64,000 nt of DNA, from the NCBI GenBank assembly GCA_903632075.3, contig CAHIKZ030003327.1, forward strand, positions 2,622,501 through 2,686,500. The letters run 5' to 3'. The position numbers and the translations under genes are program-made. Shown here one piece after another: positions 11,940-22,310 of the stretch (positions within the stretch are counted from its first letter, which is position 1; every line of letters begins with the position of its first letter). This DNA comes from Acanthosepion pharaonis. Lineage: Eukaryota > Mollusca > Cephalopoda > Sepiida > Sepiidae. Below the pieces are notes generated by a model that ran no database searches, was not told where the DNA came from, and was given only the letters and a program-made list of their open reading frames with translations.

Positions 11940-12166
11940 TTTGCTTTCTTCTAGCCTAGGCCAAAAGCTAAATATGCCCAACAGTTTACAAGCATATGGC
12001 GCCGTTTCTCTGTGGAATATAGATGAATCCACTCCGTTTAAATCTGGAGTCCTAAAATGGATTCTTCAGGTTATGAGTATCTCCAAATTAGGCTTCCTTT
12101 TTGTTTCTCCTTATAATTTTCTTTGCTCTGTAGATATATGTAATATACCTCTCCGCGTGGGACACT

Positions 12167-12261
<95 letters not shown>

Positions 12262-12280
12262 GTATGTCGTAGTATATAAA
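11940..12280 (+). repeat. Duplicated module, copy 1 (ends in TA tract)
   Basis: This block aligns with 12805-13108: shared reading GAVSLW-IDES--FKSGVLK, then the block TTCTTCAGGT, TATCTCCAAATTA, a (TA)n run and the tail TATGTCGTAGTATAT. Within the aligned reading frame several differences are third-position changes, which hints at past coding. Copy 1 lacks one A and so shifts frame after GVLK. Family not recognised. Confidence 0.65.
12168..12257. repeat. (TA)n with internal (CA)n
   Basis: TA run with a brief ACACACA interruption, inside the duplicated module. Confidence 0.95.
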
Positions 12281-12804
12281 TGTCTCTCTGCGAACCAAGC
12301 ATGTTTATCATTTTTTTTTTTTCATCCTTTTCCTTCCGTCCTGTCCGTGAAATTTCTACTCTACATATTTTTGCAGTTACTCGTCCACCGGATATTGACG
12401 GCATTTACGTTTTTTATATATATTTTATGACAGAAAACTGCGTCTATATTTTTATGGTATTTTTGCTAATCCAAATGTTCAACATGGCCGCCGTCTTCCT
12501 CACCTCCAAGTTGAGTATGGATTTTGGCTCGCTTCAACTACATCTTCCGCCATCACGTGTAACATGTGGTGGTAAGCCCCGACTCTGTCACCCAATTTGA
12601 GGTCATTACTTACTTGACGACATAGTACCATCGTACGTAAATTTGGTTGATATTTAATCCATATATTTTTTTTTCACGTGTATTCACCTGGCATTTCCCA
12701 AGTATTTCATTGTTCACTCATGCCATTTTTCCAGAGATATTTTCCTGCATTGCAGGTTATCTAATTAAACCACCATGTGTGTGGTGATTTTTACTAAAAG
12801 GTCC
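12281..12804. other. Unassigned DNA between the duplicated modules
   Basis: No gene is seen. The frame at 12280-12600 has no recognisable domain. Confidence 0.5.
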
Positions 12805-13017
12805 ATGCTGTGGCTAAACCAGCCTCCTCCAGGAGCTTACATGGTGCTGTTTCTCTTTGGGACATAGATGAATCCGGTTCGTTTAAATCCGGAGTCCTAA
12901 AAATGTTTTCTTCAGGTCAGGATTATCTCCAAATTATATATAATACCTTTCCTTTTTGCTCCTCCTTATACTTTGCTTCGATATGTGATATATAGTTCTT
13001 CACGTTAGACATTCGTA

Positions 13018-13083
<66 letters not shown>

Positions 13084-13108
13084 TGTTTATGTCGTAGTAT
13101 ATGTCATC
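12805..13108 (+). repeat. Duplicated module, copy 2 (ends in TA tract)
   Basis: Second copy of the module at 11940. The open frame from 12810 reads through GAVSLWDIDES, FKSGVLKMFSS and GQDYLQ, then stops 60 codons in. It ends in a (TA)n run (13021-13080) and the tail TATGTCGTAGTATAT. It may be a transposon fragment or a duplicated exon. Confidence 0.65.
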
Positions 13109-13139
13109 GTACTAACGCAAACATCGATGCGTTAGTACG
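13108..13139. repeat. Perfect 11-bp stem hairpin
   Basis: CGTACTAACGC (13108-13118) and GCGTTAGTACG (13129-13139) are exact reverse complements separated by 10 nt. Confidence 0.9.
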
Positions 13140-13200
13140 AAGACATAAGCGACCAATACACGCAATCTATATAAACCCAAATTTTTTAAAATATTAATCA

Positions 13201-13244
13201 GTTTGTCTGACGATCGCTAAAGCGTGAAACCCAGGGTCACAAAC
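13201..13244 (+). ncRNA. Near-perfect type I hammerhead ribozyme motif
   Basis: All hammerhead parts are present in order. Stem I is GTTTGT (13201-13206) with ACAAAC (13239-13244), six perfect pairs. The core is CTGACGA (13207-13213). Stem II is CGCT/AGCG (13215-13218 with 13221-13224), closed toward the core by a U.U mismatch instead of the usual G-C. Then GAAA (13226-13229). Stem III is ACCC-A-GGGT (13229-13237). The base before cleavage is C13238, giving GUC. The motif would cut after 13238. It sits about 60 bp downstream of a perfect hairpin, and the block ending in gatattgag that follows it also follows the motif at 1.67 kb. That suggests a mobile retrozyme or PLE-type element. I am confident of the fold, less of catalytic activity. 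Confidence 0.8.
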
Positions 13245-13419
13245 TCACATCTATCCAACCAAATATGTTAGCTCTATCTCTGATATTGAGCGCTTTCTAA
13301 TAAGTACCGCAGTATATAATATATAAATAATTATAGATATATTTATTTATATTTATATACACTTTTTTCACACACATATATATATATTTATATATATATA
13401 TATAGACATTTTTATGTTT

Positions 13420-13523
13420 AACATTCTTTTATAGATAAAAATATTTAAGTAAATGCTCTGTTTATAATAAACAGTATTAAACAACATTGTCCGAGAAATT
13501 TTCATAGAAAATATTCGTCCTCC
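13420..13523 (-). mobile_element. 3' half of the class II tRNA-like SINE
   Basis: On the minus strand the sequence runs from the acceptor end CGGAGGACG through TTTCTCGGACA and the tail with TTATAAACAGAGCATTTAC, as in the copies at 22.1 kb (minus) and 52.9 kb (plus). The head is missing and the truncation point adjoins a truncated MITE. Confidence 0.7.
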
Positions 13524-13524
13524 G

Positions 13525-13589
13525 TCGTTTTTTGACGTATTTTTAACGTCGAAAACGACATTATTACGTCATTATTTTGCACCAACCTA

Positions 13590-13592
<3 letters not shown>
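13525..13592 (-). mobile_element. Truncated palindromic mariner MITE
   Basis: Matches the inner and right part of the complete MITE at 51000-51101, ending in TTTTGCACCAACCTAA. The left terminal ~28 bp are missing; the break coincides with the SINE fragment. Confidence 0.75.

Positions 13593-13651
<59 letters not shown>
13592..13651. repeat. (TA)n microsatellite
   Basis: Long TA run after the MITE end. Confidence 0.95.
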
Positions 13652-13654
<3 letters not shown>

Positions 13655-15046
13655 GCTATATACTAATAGGCAATTAGTACTACTGGCAACAACAACATTT
13701 TTATCACGTAGCATTGGTGGAAAAACAGCATTTAATATCGTTTATTAAATACATGTAACTAGAGCCGGTGCGTAATATCCTCGAAATCGAACGAAGTGAG
13801 CCCAAACTTGATTGGGGTCCCCTGGAAGTCGTTTGTCACTCTAAATATCTTATCACCATTTGCTTTTGTTTTTTTTACCTCCATTTATATTCGTTTCAAA
13901 TGAAACTACACACAAGTAACTGCTAAAGGATGAAAAATATTCGCGATTTTTTGTTTTTCTGTGTTTTTTGGGGTTTTTTTTTTTGGTTTTTTTGGTTTTT
14001 ATTTTGTCGCCCGAGTCCGTGAAATTGTTTTGCTCATGTTAAGCCTTGAAAAAGCACTTTATAAAATTCACTATTTTTTTTTATCAATAATTCTAAGACA
14101 TTAATGACAATGGTGTCTTCCTGTAGCTAATATCTTACCATTATGTAGGAGGTATTTCTGTGTGGTATGAGTGGGAGGTTTTTCTGACACATACTATATG
14201 ATCAGCATTAAATAAACACATGTTGGTTATTTTATAAACAAAACATGATAATAGCAATATTTCAGAAATTAAAACTTATATCTGCTAATTTTCAAAATAT
14301 ATTAGCAAAATATCTACTTTACTTACTTCTCTTTATCTATTGCAACATCACTTTACTTCCAAGCTGTGATCTAAATGCTAAGATCGTTACTACTTTCAGG
14401 ACAACAAAAATCTTGTTATTCGATTAACTACTCAGTTAAATTATAAATAAAATTAGTAAAACAATCGCTTATATATAAAATATATTTCATTTGAAAGACA
14501 TTTTAATTTAAGGATTTAAGATAATGAAATTTTAAATTTTGGATACTTTTTATAGTTATTGCTGAGTAGTGACATGTAAGTCATTGCCTATAGAAAATGC
14601 AATATCAGGAATATTGGCTTCTAAGAAAGTTAAATCAAAAATGGAATATTCTTGCGTAAAAATTCCAAAGAAACGATTTTTATCTTCCAAAGACTCATCC
14701 TTAATCACCTTAAATTGCAACGAAGTATTCGGTTATATTCGATGCTGATGCAAAAATATAACACAAATAATTCATTTATTTACATTGGAAAAGATATTAC
14801 GAATTACAGGACGTGGGGTGGTGACTTAAGGAAGAACCAGAGATTTTGGGAAACATGTTTTGTGCATTTTAAATGCTATGAAGTGATATTAGTTTGTGTA
14901 ACGAAATCGTAGTACCGAAATTATTAGGAAGTCAAAAATAGATAACAAATTTTAACATATAACTTAATGATTCTCAACATAGGCCGTAACGCTATCTTGG
15001 GCGTCACCGCCTACTATTCTCAAGGGGGTAAGTTGTCAGGGTCATT
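13652..15046. other. Unassigned AT-rich DNA
   Basis: No gene recognised; a G/T-rich patch lies at 13950-14000. Confidence 0.5.
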
Positions 15047-15159
15047 GTGGAGGGCTTGACATGCTATTCTGGATTAGGTTTTTTATATACGCATTTGCTC
15101 ATTTTCTTGCCTATATTTTTATATTTTTACTCAGATTTTAAACATTTTGATCCACTTGC

Positions 15160-15656
15160 TTACAATAATTTTCACCTAGTAGAAGGCTCAATAGCCACTC
15201 GAGGAAGAGGGTTACAGAGTAAGACGCACAGTTTATGTGGCTATGTAGGGAAGATAATGGTTGACCCTAAATTTGAAAAGGTTAAGTGTCAGGGAAGTAT
15301 CCTCTTAAGAGTTGGTTCCACAAAGCAACGGACCGTGGGAAGAAGCTGCTAGATGTTGACTCGCTACAATGTGCCTGGCATGGCAGGTCTTAGCCGTGAA
15401 GGTTAAGTGGAACTAGTTTAACGAAGGAATGTATTTCGTCTGGACACTTTCCATGGAAATAGCGAAAGAGTAGCGAGAAATTTGCGACATTTCGCCTTTG
15501 GAAACAGAATTGTAGAGTGGAAAATAATTTGTCACTCATAACGACGCGTAGAAATCAATACTGGAAAGTGAAAACTGGGCAGCTTCAGCCAACATGTGGG
15601 AGCAGTACTCTATTTTCGACTTTATCTGACTCTTGTAAAGGTAGAGCGTATCAAGA
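15160..15656 (-). pseudogene. LINE reverse transcriptase, C-terminal part
   Basis: Read on the minus strand from 15656, the frame continues from the tandem array into LYLYKSQIKSKIEYCSHML, the typical LYKSQIRPxxEYCSHVW block of jockey/CR1-type LINE reverse transcriptases, then reaches a stop at 15535. After frameshifts, later pieces match the usual end of these proteins: LFKFRVNHYL near 15250 corresponds to the FKxRVNRYL tail. The protein is broken by at least one stop and shifts, so it is a dead copy. It is the unamplified continuation of the array next to it. Confidence 0.75.
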
Positions 15657-18600
15657 GAAGCCAGATGCAGGGAACCGATAATTTCTCCAGCATCTTTAGC
15701 GATGGTTCGTATGTACGATTCCCAACGGTTTCTATGGTTTGATCCGGTGATTGTTGCTTGTCTGTTACCACAAAAGCTTACTTCCAGTGATTGTTGCTGA
15801 GAAGCCAGATACAGGGAACCGATAATTTCTCCAGCATCTTTAGCGATGGTTCGTATGTACGATTCCCAACGGTTTCTATGGTTTGATCCGGTGATTGTTG
15901 CTTGTCTGTTACCACAAAAGCTTACTTCCAGTGATTGTTGCTGAGAAGCCAGATACAGGGAACCGATAATTTCTCCAGCATCTTTAGCGATGGTTCGTAT
16001 GTACGATTCCCAACGGTTTCTATGGTTTGATCCGGTGATTGTTGCTTGTCTGTTACCACAAAAGCTTACTTCCAGTGATTGTTGCTGAGAAGCCAGATAC
16101 AGGGAACCGATAATTTCTCCAGCATCTTTAGCGATGGTTCGTATGTACGATTCCCAACGGTTTCTATGGTTTGATCCGGTGATTGTTGCTTGTCTGTTAC
16201 CACAAAAGCTTACTTCCAGTGATTGTTGCTGAGAAGCCAGATACAGGGAACCGATAATTTCTCCAGCATCTTTAGCGATGGTTCGTATGTACGATTCCCA
16301 ACGGTTTCTATGGTTTGATCCGGTGATTGTTGCTTGTCTGTTACCACAAAAGCTTACTTCCAGTGATTGTTGCTGAGAAGCCAGATACAGGGAACCGATA
16401 ATTTCTCCAGCATCTTTAGCGATGGTTCGTATGTACGATTCCCAACGGTTTCTATGGTTTGATCCGGTGATTGTTGCTTGTCTGTTACCACAAAAGCTTA
16501 CTTCCAGTGATTGTTGCTGAGAAGCCAGATACAGGAACCGATAATTTCTCCAGCATCTTTAGCGATGGTTCGTATGTATGATTCCCAACGGTTTCTATGG
16601 TTTGATCCGGTGATTGTTGCTTGTCTGTTACCACAAAAGCTTACTTCCAGTGATTGTTGCTGAGAAGCCAGATACAGAGAACCGATAATTTCTCCAGCAT
16701 CTTTAGCGATGGTTCTTATGTACGATTCCCAACGGTTTCTATGGTTTGATCCGGTTGATTGTTGCTTGTCAGTGATTGTTACCACAAAAGCGATGGTTCG
16801 TATGTACGATTCGGTTTCTATGGTTTGATCCGGTGATTGTTGCTGTTACCACAAAAACTTCCAGTGATTGTTGCTGAGAAGCCAGATACAGGGAACCGAT
16901 AATTTCTCCAGCATCTTTAGTGATGGTTCGTATGTACGATTCCCAACGGTTTCTATGGTTTGATACGGTGATTGTTGCTTGTCTGTTACCACAAAAGCTT
17001 ATTTCCAGTGATTGTTGCTGAGAAGCCAGATACAGGAACCGATAATTTCTCCAGCATCTTTAGCGATGGTTCGTATGTACGATTCCCAACGGTTTCTATG
17101 GTTTGATCCGGTGATTGCTTGTCTGTTGTCAGTGATTGTTACCACAGGGAACCGATAATTTCTCAGCATCTTTAGCGATGGTTCGTATGTACGATTCCCA
17201 ACGGTTTCTATGGTTTGAGTGATTGTTGCTGAGAATTGTTGCTGAGAAGCCAGATACAGGGAACCGATAATTTCTCCAGCATCTTTAGCGATGGTTCGTA
17301 TGTACGATTCCCAATGGTTTCTATGGTTTTATCCGTTGATTTTTGCTTGTCTGTTACCACAAAAGCTTACTTCCAGTGATTGTTGCTGAGAAGCCAGATA
17401 CAGGGAACCGATAATTTCTCCAGCATCTTTAGCGATGGTTCGTATGTACGATTCCCAACGGTTTCTATGGTTTGATCCGGTGATTGTTGCTTGTCTGTTA
17501 CCACAAAAGCTTACTTCCAGTGATTGTTGCTGAGAAGCCAGATACAGGGAACCGATAATTTCTCCAGCATCTTTAGCGATGGTTCGTATGTACGATTCCC
17601 AACGGTTTCTATGGTTTGATCCGGTGATTGTTGCTTGTCTGTTACCACAAAAAGCTTACTTCCAGTGATTGTTGCTGAGAAGCCAGATACAGGGAACCGA
17701 TAATTTCTCCAGCATCTTTAGCGATGGTTTGTATGTACGATTCCCAACGGTTTCTATGGTTTGATACGGTGATTGTTGCTTGTCTGTTACCACAAAAGCT
17801 TACTTCCAGTGATTGTTGCTGAGAAGCCAGATACAGGGAACCGATAATTTCTCCAGCATCTTTAGCGATGGTTCGTATGTACGATTCCCAACGGTTTCTA
17901 TGGTTTGATCCGGTGATTGTTGCTTGTCTGTTACCACAAAAGCTTACTTCCAGTGATTGTTGCTGAGAAGCCAGATACAGGGAACCGATAATTTCTCCAG
18001 CATCTTTAGCGATGGTTCGTATGTACGATTCCCAACGGTTTCTATGGTTTGATCCGGTGATTGTTGCTTGTCTGTTACCACAAAAAGCTTACTTCAGTGA
18101 TTTTTGCTGAGAAGCCAGATACAGGGAACCGATAATTTCTCCAGCATCTTTAGCGATGGTTCGTATGTACGATTCCCAACGGTTTCTATGGTTTGATCCT
18201 GTGATTGTTGCTTGTCTGTTACCACAAAAGCTTACTTCCAGTGATTGTTGCTGAGAAGCCAGATACAGGGAACCGATAATTTCTCCAGCATCTTTAGCGA
18301 TGGTTCGTATGTACGATTCCCAACTGTTTCTATGGTTTGATAAGGTGATTGTTGCTTGTCTGTTACCACAAAAACTTACTTCCCGTGATTGTTGCTGAGA
18401 AGCCAGATACAGGGAACCGATAATTTCTCCAGCATCTTTAGCGATGGTTCGTATGTACGATTCCCAACGGTTTCTATGGTTTGATCCGGTGATTGTTGCT
18501 TGTCTGTTACCACAAAAGCTTACTTCCAGTGATTGTTGCTGAGAAGCCAGATACAGGGAACCGATAATTTCTCCAGCATCTTTAGCGATGGTTCGTATGT

Positions 18601-18686
18601 ACGATTCCCAACTGTTTCTATGGTTTGATACGGTGATTGTTGCTTGTCTGTTACCACAAATGCTTACTTCCAGTGACTGTTGCTGC
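15657..18686 (-). repeat. 144-bp in-frame tandem array derived from a LINE reverse transcriptase
   Basis: About 20 copies of a 144-bp unit. Repeat starts at 15657, 15801, 15945, 16089, 16233 and 16377 are spaced exactly 144 bp; later copies vary by single-base indels, and 16745-17240 contains deleted units. On the minus strand each unit is an open frame of 48 codons with no ATG. It includes RNRWESYIRTIAKDAGEIIG and SLYLASQQQSLE, and matches the segment before the LYKSQI block of jockey/CR1-type reverse transcriptases. The in-frame copies between about 16520 and 15657 continue without a stop into the single-copy LINE downstream. Near identity between units indicates recent expansion. Confidence 0.85.
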
Positions 18687-18689
18687 TGT

Positions 18690-18945
18690 AATGATGTAAA
18701 AAGTAAACACGTGACATTACCTCTGTTTGTTTTTTGTTTTTTGATTTTTTTTAATTATTTCAGCCCCCAAAAAACAATAAAGCCAGTAAGAAGCAAAGCG
18801 TTACTGAGTGTAAGAGTATATGAGAGAGAGAAAAAAATTAGGGAGAGAGAAAAATGAAAAGAATATGAATTAATAAAGCAGTGACTAACGATTGACATTG
18901 CATTTAAATTAAACTTCTCGCTTTCGCTATATATTATAGATCTTT
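18690..18945. other. Unassigned DNA upstream of the array
   Basis: No LINE coding sequence is recognisable on the far side of the array. There is a GA-rich patch at about 18815-18860. Confidence 0.5.
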
Positions 18946-18947
18946 AA

Positions 18948-19086
18948 GTGCCTAGTCGTGGTATAATGGTTACCACGCTGGTCTCGTTAAAACAATTACA
19001 ACTGAATAGAGAGTTCGATCCTCACTGGGTGCGCCATACTTTTGGTTATGTGCTGCATCTAAGCCACGCTTCGAAAATCAAAAGTT
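18948..19086 (+). mobile_element. tRNA-derived SINE, copy 1
   Basis: A-box-like TGGTATAATGGTTA and B-box GTTCGATCCTC lie about 45 bp apart, in a tRNA-like context, followed by a tail with AAGCCACGCTTCGAAAATCA. It resembles cephalopod OR-type SINEs. Head-to-tail with the next copy. Confidence 0.7.
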
Positions 19087-19087
19087 C

Positions 19088-19215
19088 CCTCGAGGCGGTG
19101 TAGTGGTTAGCAAGCTTGTCTCGCTAAAACATTTACGACTGAGTAGTCAGTTCGATCACTCACTAGGTGCCCCATACTTGCGACCTTGTGCCACACCTAT
19201 ATCATAGATCTTTTA
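19088..19215 (+). mobile_element. tRNA-derived SINE, copy 2
   Basis: A-box-like CGGTGTAGTGGTTAGCAAGC and B-box GTTCGATCACTC, tail CTTGTGCCACACCT. Same family as the copies at 18.95 and 38.87 kb. Confidence 0.7.
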
Positions 19216-19382
19216 GGGTTTTCTTTCAAAACTTTTATGATATTCTAGAAAATTCGCTACTTGATGACGTCATTATTTTATCTTCTGCTTGAAAGGGTTA
19301 CCTATTTTTGTTGTTGTTGTTGCCACTGTTGTAAGTAGTCTGACACAAGATCAGAAAATGGGGAAACAGTTTACAATAATAT

Positions 19383-19625
19383 TCACCCTGTACAAGGCCC
19401 AAGAGCCACTCGATGTAGAGGGTTACCGAGTAAGAAGCACAGTTTATGGTTATATGTGGGGAAGATAACGGTTTTCCCTAAATTGTAGTGATTGGGGAAG
19501 CATCCTCTTTGGATTTGGTTCCACATAGCAGCTGTTTCTGGGAAGAAGCTGCTCGTGTGGAACTTACATCTCACCAACGGAATACGAAGAGAATGAGCGT
19601 GGTTCGTTTACAATGTGCGTGGTGA
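19383..19625 (-). pseudogene. LINE reverse transcriptase 3' end
   Basis: Minus-strand frame 19383-19577 contains SSFFPETAAMWNQIQRGCFP followed by NHYNLGK, the hallmark C-terminus (FFPRTAxLWNxLPxxxFPxxYNLxxFK) of jockey/CR1-type LINE proteins. A frameshift separates it from the RVNR-type end. Two relatives lie at 15.2 and 60.0 kb, so one LINE family has left three 5'-truncated copies here, all on the minus strand. Confidence 0.75.
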
Positions 19626-19679
19626 GAATTGAACACGCGACCTAAGTATATTAGTTAAGTAAGAAAACCGATGCGTCCA

Positions 19680-20569
19680 CGTACACCCACGCCTGAATTT
19701 TGAGAAGTGAGGGTTAGAAATGAAAATTGACAACACCAGTGAATTTGTGAAATCACCCGTCCCATGTGAAACAACATCAAATTTCTAGTTCAATGTAGAC
19801 GCGTATGTTTTTATCATTGAATCAACTCCGTGAAGTTTTATCTACAGATACAACTCTATAAATTCTCCCATTTTTTTTCTTTTTTCTTTCTCTCAGTTGG
19901 GGATTAGACACGCTTCACTGAGCAACCATTAACTTGAAGCACCCAGCTGAGATACCCGCGTTCAGTCAAACATCGGCGTGCCCACATCCACACACCCATA
20001 CAAAGCAAGCATCTACTTAGGTGGGTAGATGTATTGATATTGTTATAAAGTTAATGATAGGTTGTTGCGAAAGAAAGACAGACGCTTAACTCTGTTTTTA
20101 CCCCACGCAACTATACGCTTATATGAATATATATATATATATATATACTTTGTGCGCCAGGTATTAGAGAACATATTATTAGCAGGCAGAAATGTATGCC
20201 ACACATAATGTTACGCATCATGCGCCAAGTTTCAAAATTCTCTACTCTATTTTTAACGTATCGAGATCCTTAACACGACTGTTTCCAATCTTAGACAGGG
20301 GAATGAAAAGGGACTTCGTGTTTGTTCCAGTAACCACTAACCACAACGACTTGGGTAGAAACATCTTCTTTAAAATAGCCTGTTCAGCAGCAGAAAACGA
20401 CAAATGCTTTGAGTGAAAAAAAAGTTGTTTTTTTTTTCCTCAATGGGACGTTGAAATTAACTGGCTGATTCAGCTCAAATTTTTCTTCATGTTCATATAT
20501 TTGTGTTGACTCTTTCATCATATGTTTCTCCAATTCATCAGTTTTAAATTCTGTCATTTTCCAGAGCTT
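19680..20569. other. Unassigned DNA
   Basis: No recognised gene. A short (TA)n lies at 20127-20147. The 74-codon frame at 20192-20416 has no domain I can name. Confidence 0.5.
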
Positions 20570-20634
20570 CAAAATCTGAAGATGGCGTTCAAGCATGAAA
20601 CAGACTGCTGACGTCACTAGGTGTTGATCTCAGT

Positions 20635-20635
<1 letters not shown>
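20570..20635 (+). mobile_element. Degenerate hammerhead-type short element
   Basis: CTGAAGA, then GCATGAAACAGACTG, then TAGGTGTTGA follow the order of the 1.67-kb motif, but stem I is lost and the cleavage context is altered. Decayed copy. Confidence 0.45.

Positions 20636-20719
<84 letters not shown>
20636..20719. repeat. (CA)n-(TA)n microsatellite
   Basis: CA run to about 20682, then TA run. Confidence 0.95.
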
Positions 20720-20722
<3 letters not shown>

Positions 20723-20835
20723 CACAATGTAAAGCATGAAAATTATACAGAAAAAGAGCAAACATAAAGTATATATAAAAATAACAGTGCTTAAATGCCA
20801 CTGTCGTCTGCGAATAAAATTTTCATGTGATCGTA
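20720..20835 (+). repeat. Dispersed repeat following TA tract, copy 1
   Basis: Shares CAGTGCACAATGTAA-like start, CTTAAATGCCACTGTCGTC and TTTCATGTG with 21070-21195, and more weakly with 31415-31550. Each copy sits just after a (TA)n run. Confidence 0.65.
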
Positions 20836-20995
20836 AAAATGCAAATGTTATTGTCACAGAATCTTCAGGCGATAAAAAATAATATAAACCTCATAAAAAT
20901 ACAGATATGTCCAGCCTTGATAGAGTTCGAAATCATTTGCGCGGTCTTAAGAGTTAGGGAGGTCGCTTTTTCCATACTACCGTTTCTTTCTCATC

Positions 20996-20997
<2 letters not shown>

Positions 20998-21056
<59 letters not shown>
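20998..21056. repeat. (TA)n microsatellite
   Basis: Uninterrupted TA run. Confidence 0.95.
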
Positions 21057-21059
<3 letters not shown>

Positions 21060-21060
<1 letters not shown>

Positions 21061-21195
21061 AGACACTACATATACAGTGCACGGTGTAAGATAACAAAAT
21101 TATATATAAAACAAACAAAATGCAAAATATATGCAAAACAATTACTTAAATGCCACTGTCGTCCATGACTAAAAGTTTCATGTGGACGTAACTTT
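21060..21195 (+). repeat. Dispersed repeat following TA tract, copy 2
   Basis: Aligned with 20720-20835 through CTTAAATGCCACTGTCGTC. Confidence 0.65.
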
Positions 21196-21504
21196 TATGT
21201 TTTGAAGGGTTTTATCATATATTCACTCATAATAATGATAATAATAAAAAATAATGCTAATAATAACGAAATTAATACATTACTACATAAAGCTTCTTTA
21301 AAACGTTAGCACTTTTTTGCCTAAACCAAATTCCTGGTTATAGGTGTACTGGGGAATTTAAAATTATTGTTATCCTCGTTCTCTGAAAGTTTAGACACCA
21401 AATACTAATGGGTTAAATAGATTTTAAATGCTAACTTAGTAGAAGTTAAACCAAACAAGCTATGAAACTTACCAATTATTAACTCCAGGAGGTAATGCGG
21501 AAGT

Positions 21505-22069
21505 TATGTTCACAAATCCTTCGTTTTTGAGTTAAGGTTGAAGAAAGTCTACGCTACATGGCGGTATGTTACCATATAGACTAGGTTATATTTGTCATTC
21601 GTGTTCATTTGTGGCTACTCTGACTTCAACTTTTTACTGTATGTACTATTGAGTTAACTGAAAAGTGTTCCGTTTAACAATGGCAGAATGTTCATATCGT
21701 GAGCAAGCAGAGAGATTATTCACATACGGCTGTGCGAATGGTAAAGGATGCGAGGCTGCACGGCTGTATCTGATTGCGTTTCCAGTACGAAGGCAGCCAA
21801 GTCATTCAACCTTTGCTGTTGTTTATCGTCACGTTGCCGAGACAGAATACACATTAAGTTACCCTAGCATCTGATAGTAACGTATGGAGGGTACTTCAAG
21901 TGAAGTTCCTGTATCCGTATCATTTGCAACGTGTGCCATTTACCGTAAACATTCTTTGAACTGGACAACTCAAAAACGAAGGATTCGCAGACATATATTT
22001 ATATGAACTTTTCTCCTTGTTTTGTGTGAGAAACCAGCATGTAAAGTTTGTAAAATTATTTTTGATACA

Positions 22070-22070
<1 letters not shown>
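21505..22070 (+). mobile_element. Internally deleted DUF4817-type transposon
   Basis: Inverted termini: AAATCCTTCGTTTTTGAG at 21515 mirrors CTCAAAAACGAAGGATT near 21970, and the right end reaches GTTTGTAAAATTATTTTTGA. Between them, 21665-21874 encodes the N-terminal helix-turn-helix domain (YREQAERLFTYGCANG, then PVRRQPSHSTFA). A short remnant of the following region (WRVLQ...LYPYHLQRV) runs on to about 21938, then directly the 3' end. The catalytic region is gone, so the element is non-autonomous. Closest relative in the window: the fuller copy at 54.65-56.17 kb. Confidence 0.75.

Positions 22071-22072
<2 letters not shown>

Positions 22073-22101
<29 letters not shown>
22073..22101. repeat. 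(TA)n microsatellite
   Basis: Short TA run between transposon and SINE. Confidence 0.95.
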
Positions 22102-22104
<3 letters not shown>

Positions 22105-22310
22105 TACGTTTCTTCTATAGACACAAATATTTAAGTAAATGCTCTGTTTATAATAAACAGTATTAATGACATTTACCGGCCTGAATGTCCGAGAAATTTT
22201 CGTAGAAAATATGTATCTTTCGACAGGAACCGAACCTGTATCCCATATGGAACCGTCATATAGCCTGACATGCTTTTACCGATTGAGCCACAGAGGAACG
22301 TTCCGGTTAG
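22102..22310 (-). mobile_element. SINE with class II tRNA-like head (minus copy)
   Basis: On the minus strand, 22299 to 22216 forms a tRNA-like head: A-box TGGCTCAATCGG, anticodon arm with 7-nt loop GGCTATA, a long variable arm (TTCC/GGGA) and a T arm ACAGG/CCTGT with loop TTCGGTT. The body TTTCTCGGACATTCAGGCC and the tail with TTATAAACAGAGCATTTAC follow. The long variable arm points to a Leu- or Ser-type ancestor. The acceptor stem has decayed, so it is not a working tRNA gene. Confidence 0.75.

Noticed and set aside
12071..12404. Long Tyr-Ile frames across TA tracts (also 20.6, 23.4-26.9, 30.5-31.4, 48.7, 50.5, 53.1, 54.4, 56.4 kb)
   Set aside because: They are translations of TA, TG or TATC microsatellites in either strand and carry no real protein signal.
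13955..14005. G/T-rich run as a quadruplex site
   Set aside because: G runs are mostly of two to four with long T spacers and only two runs of three or more; not a convincing quadruplex.
15657..18686. CRISPR-like array
   Set aside because: Units are contiguous with no unique spacers, the unit encodes a LINE protein segment, and the sequence is eukaryotic. The same applies to the 28-, 37- and 42-kb arrays.
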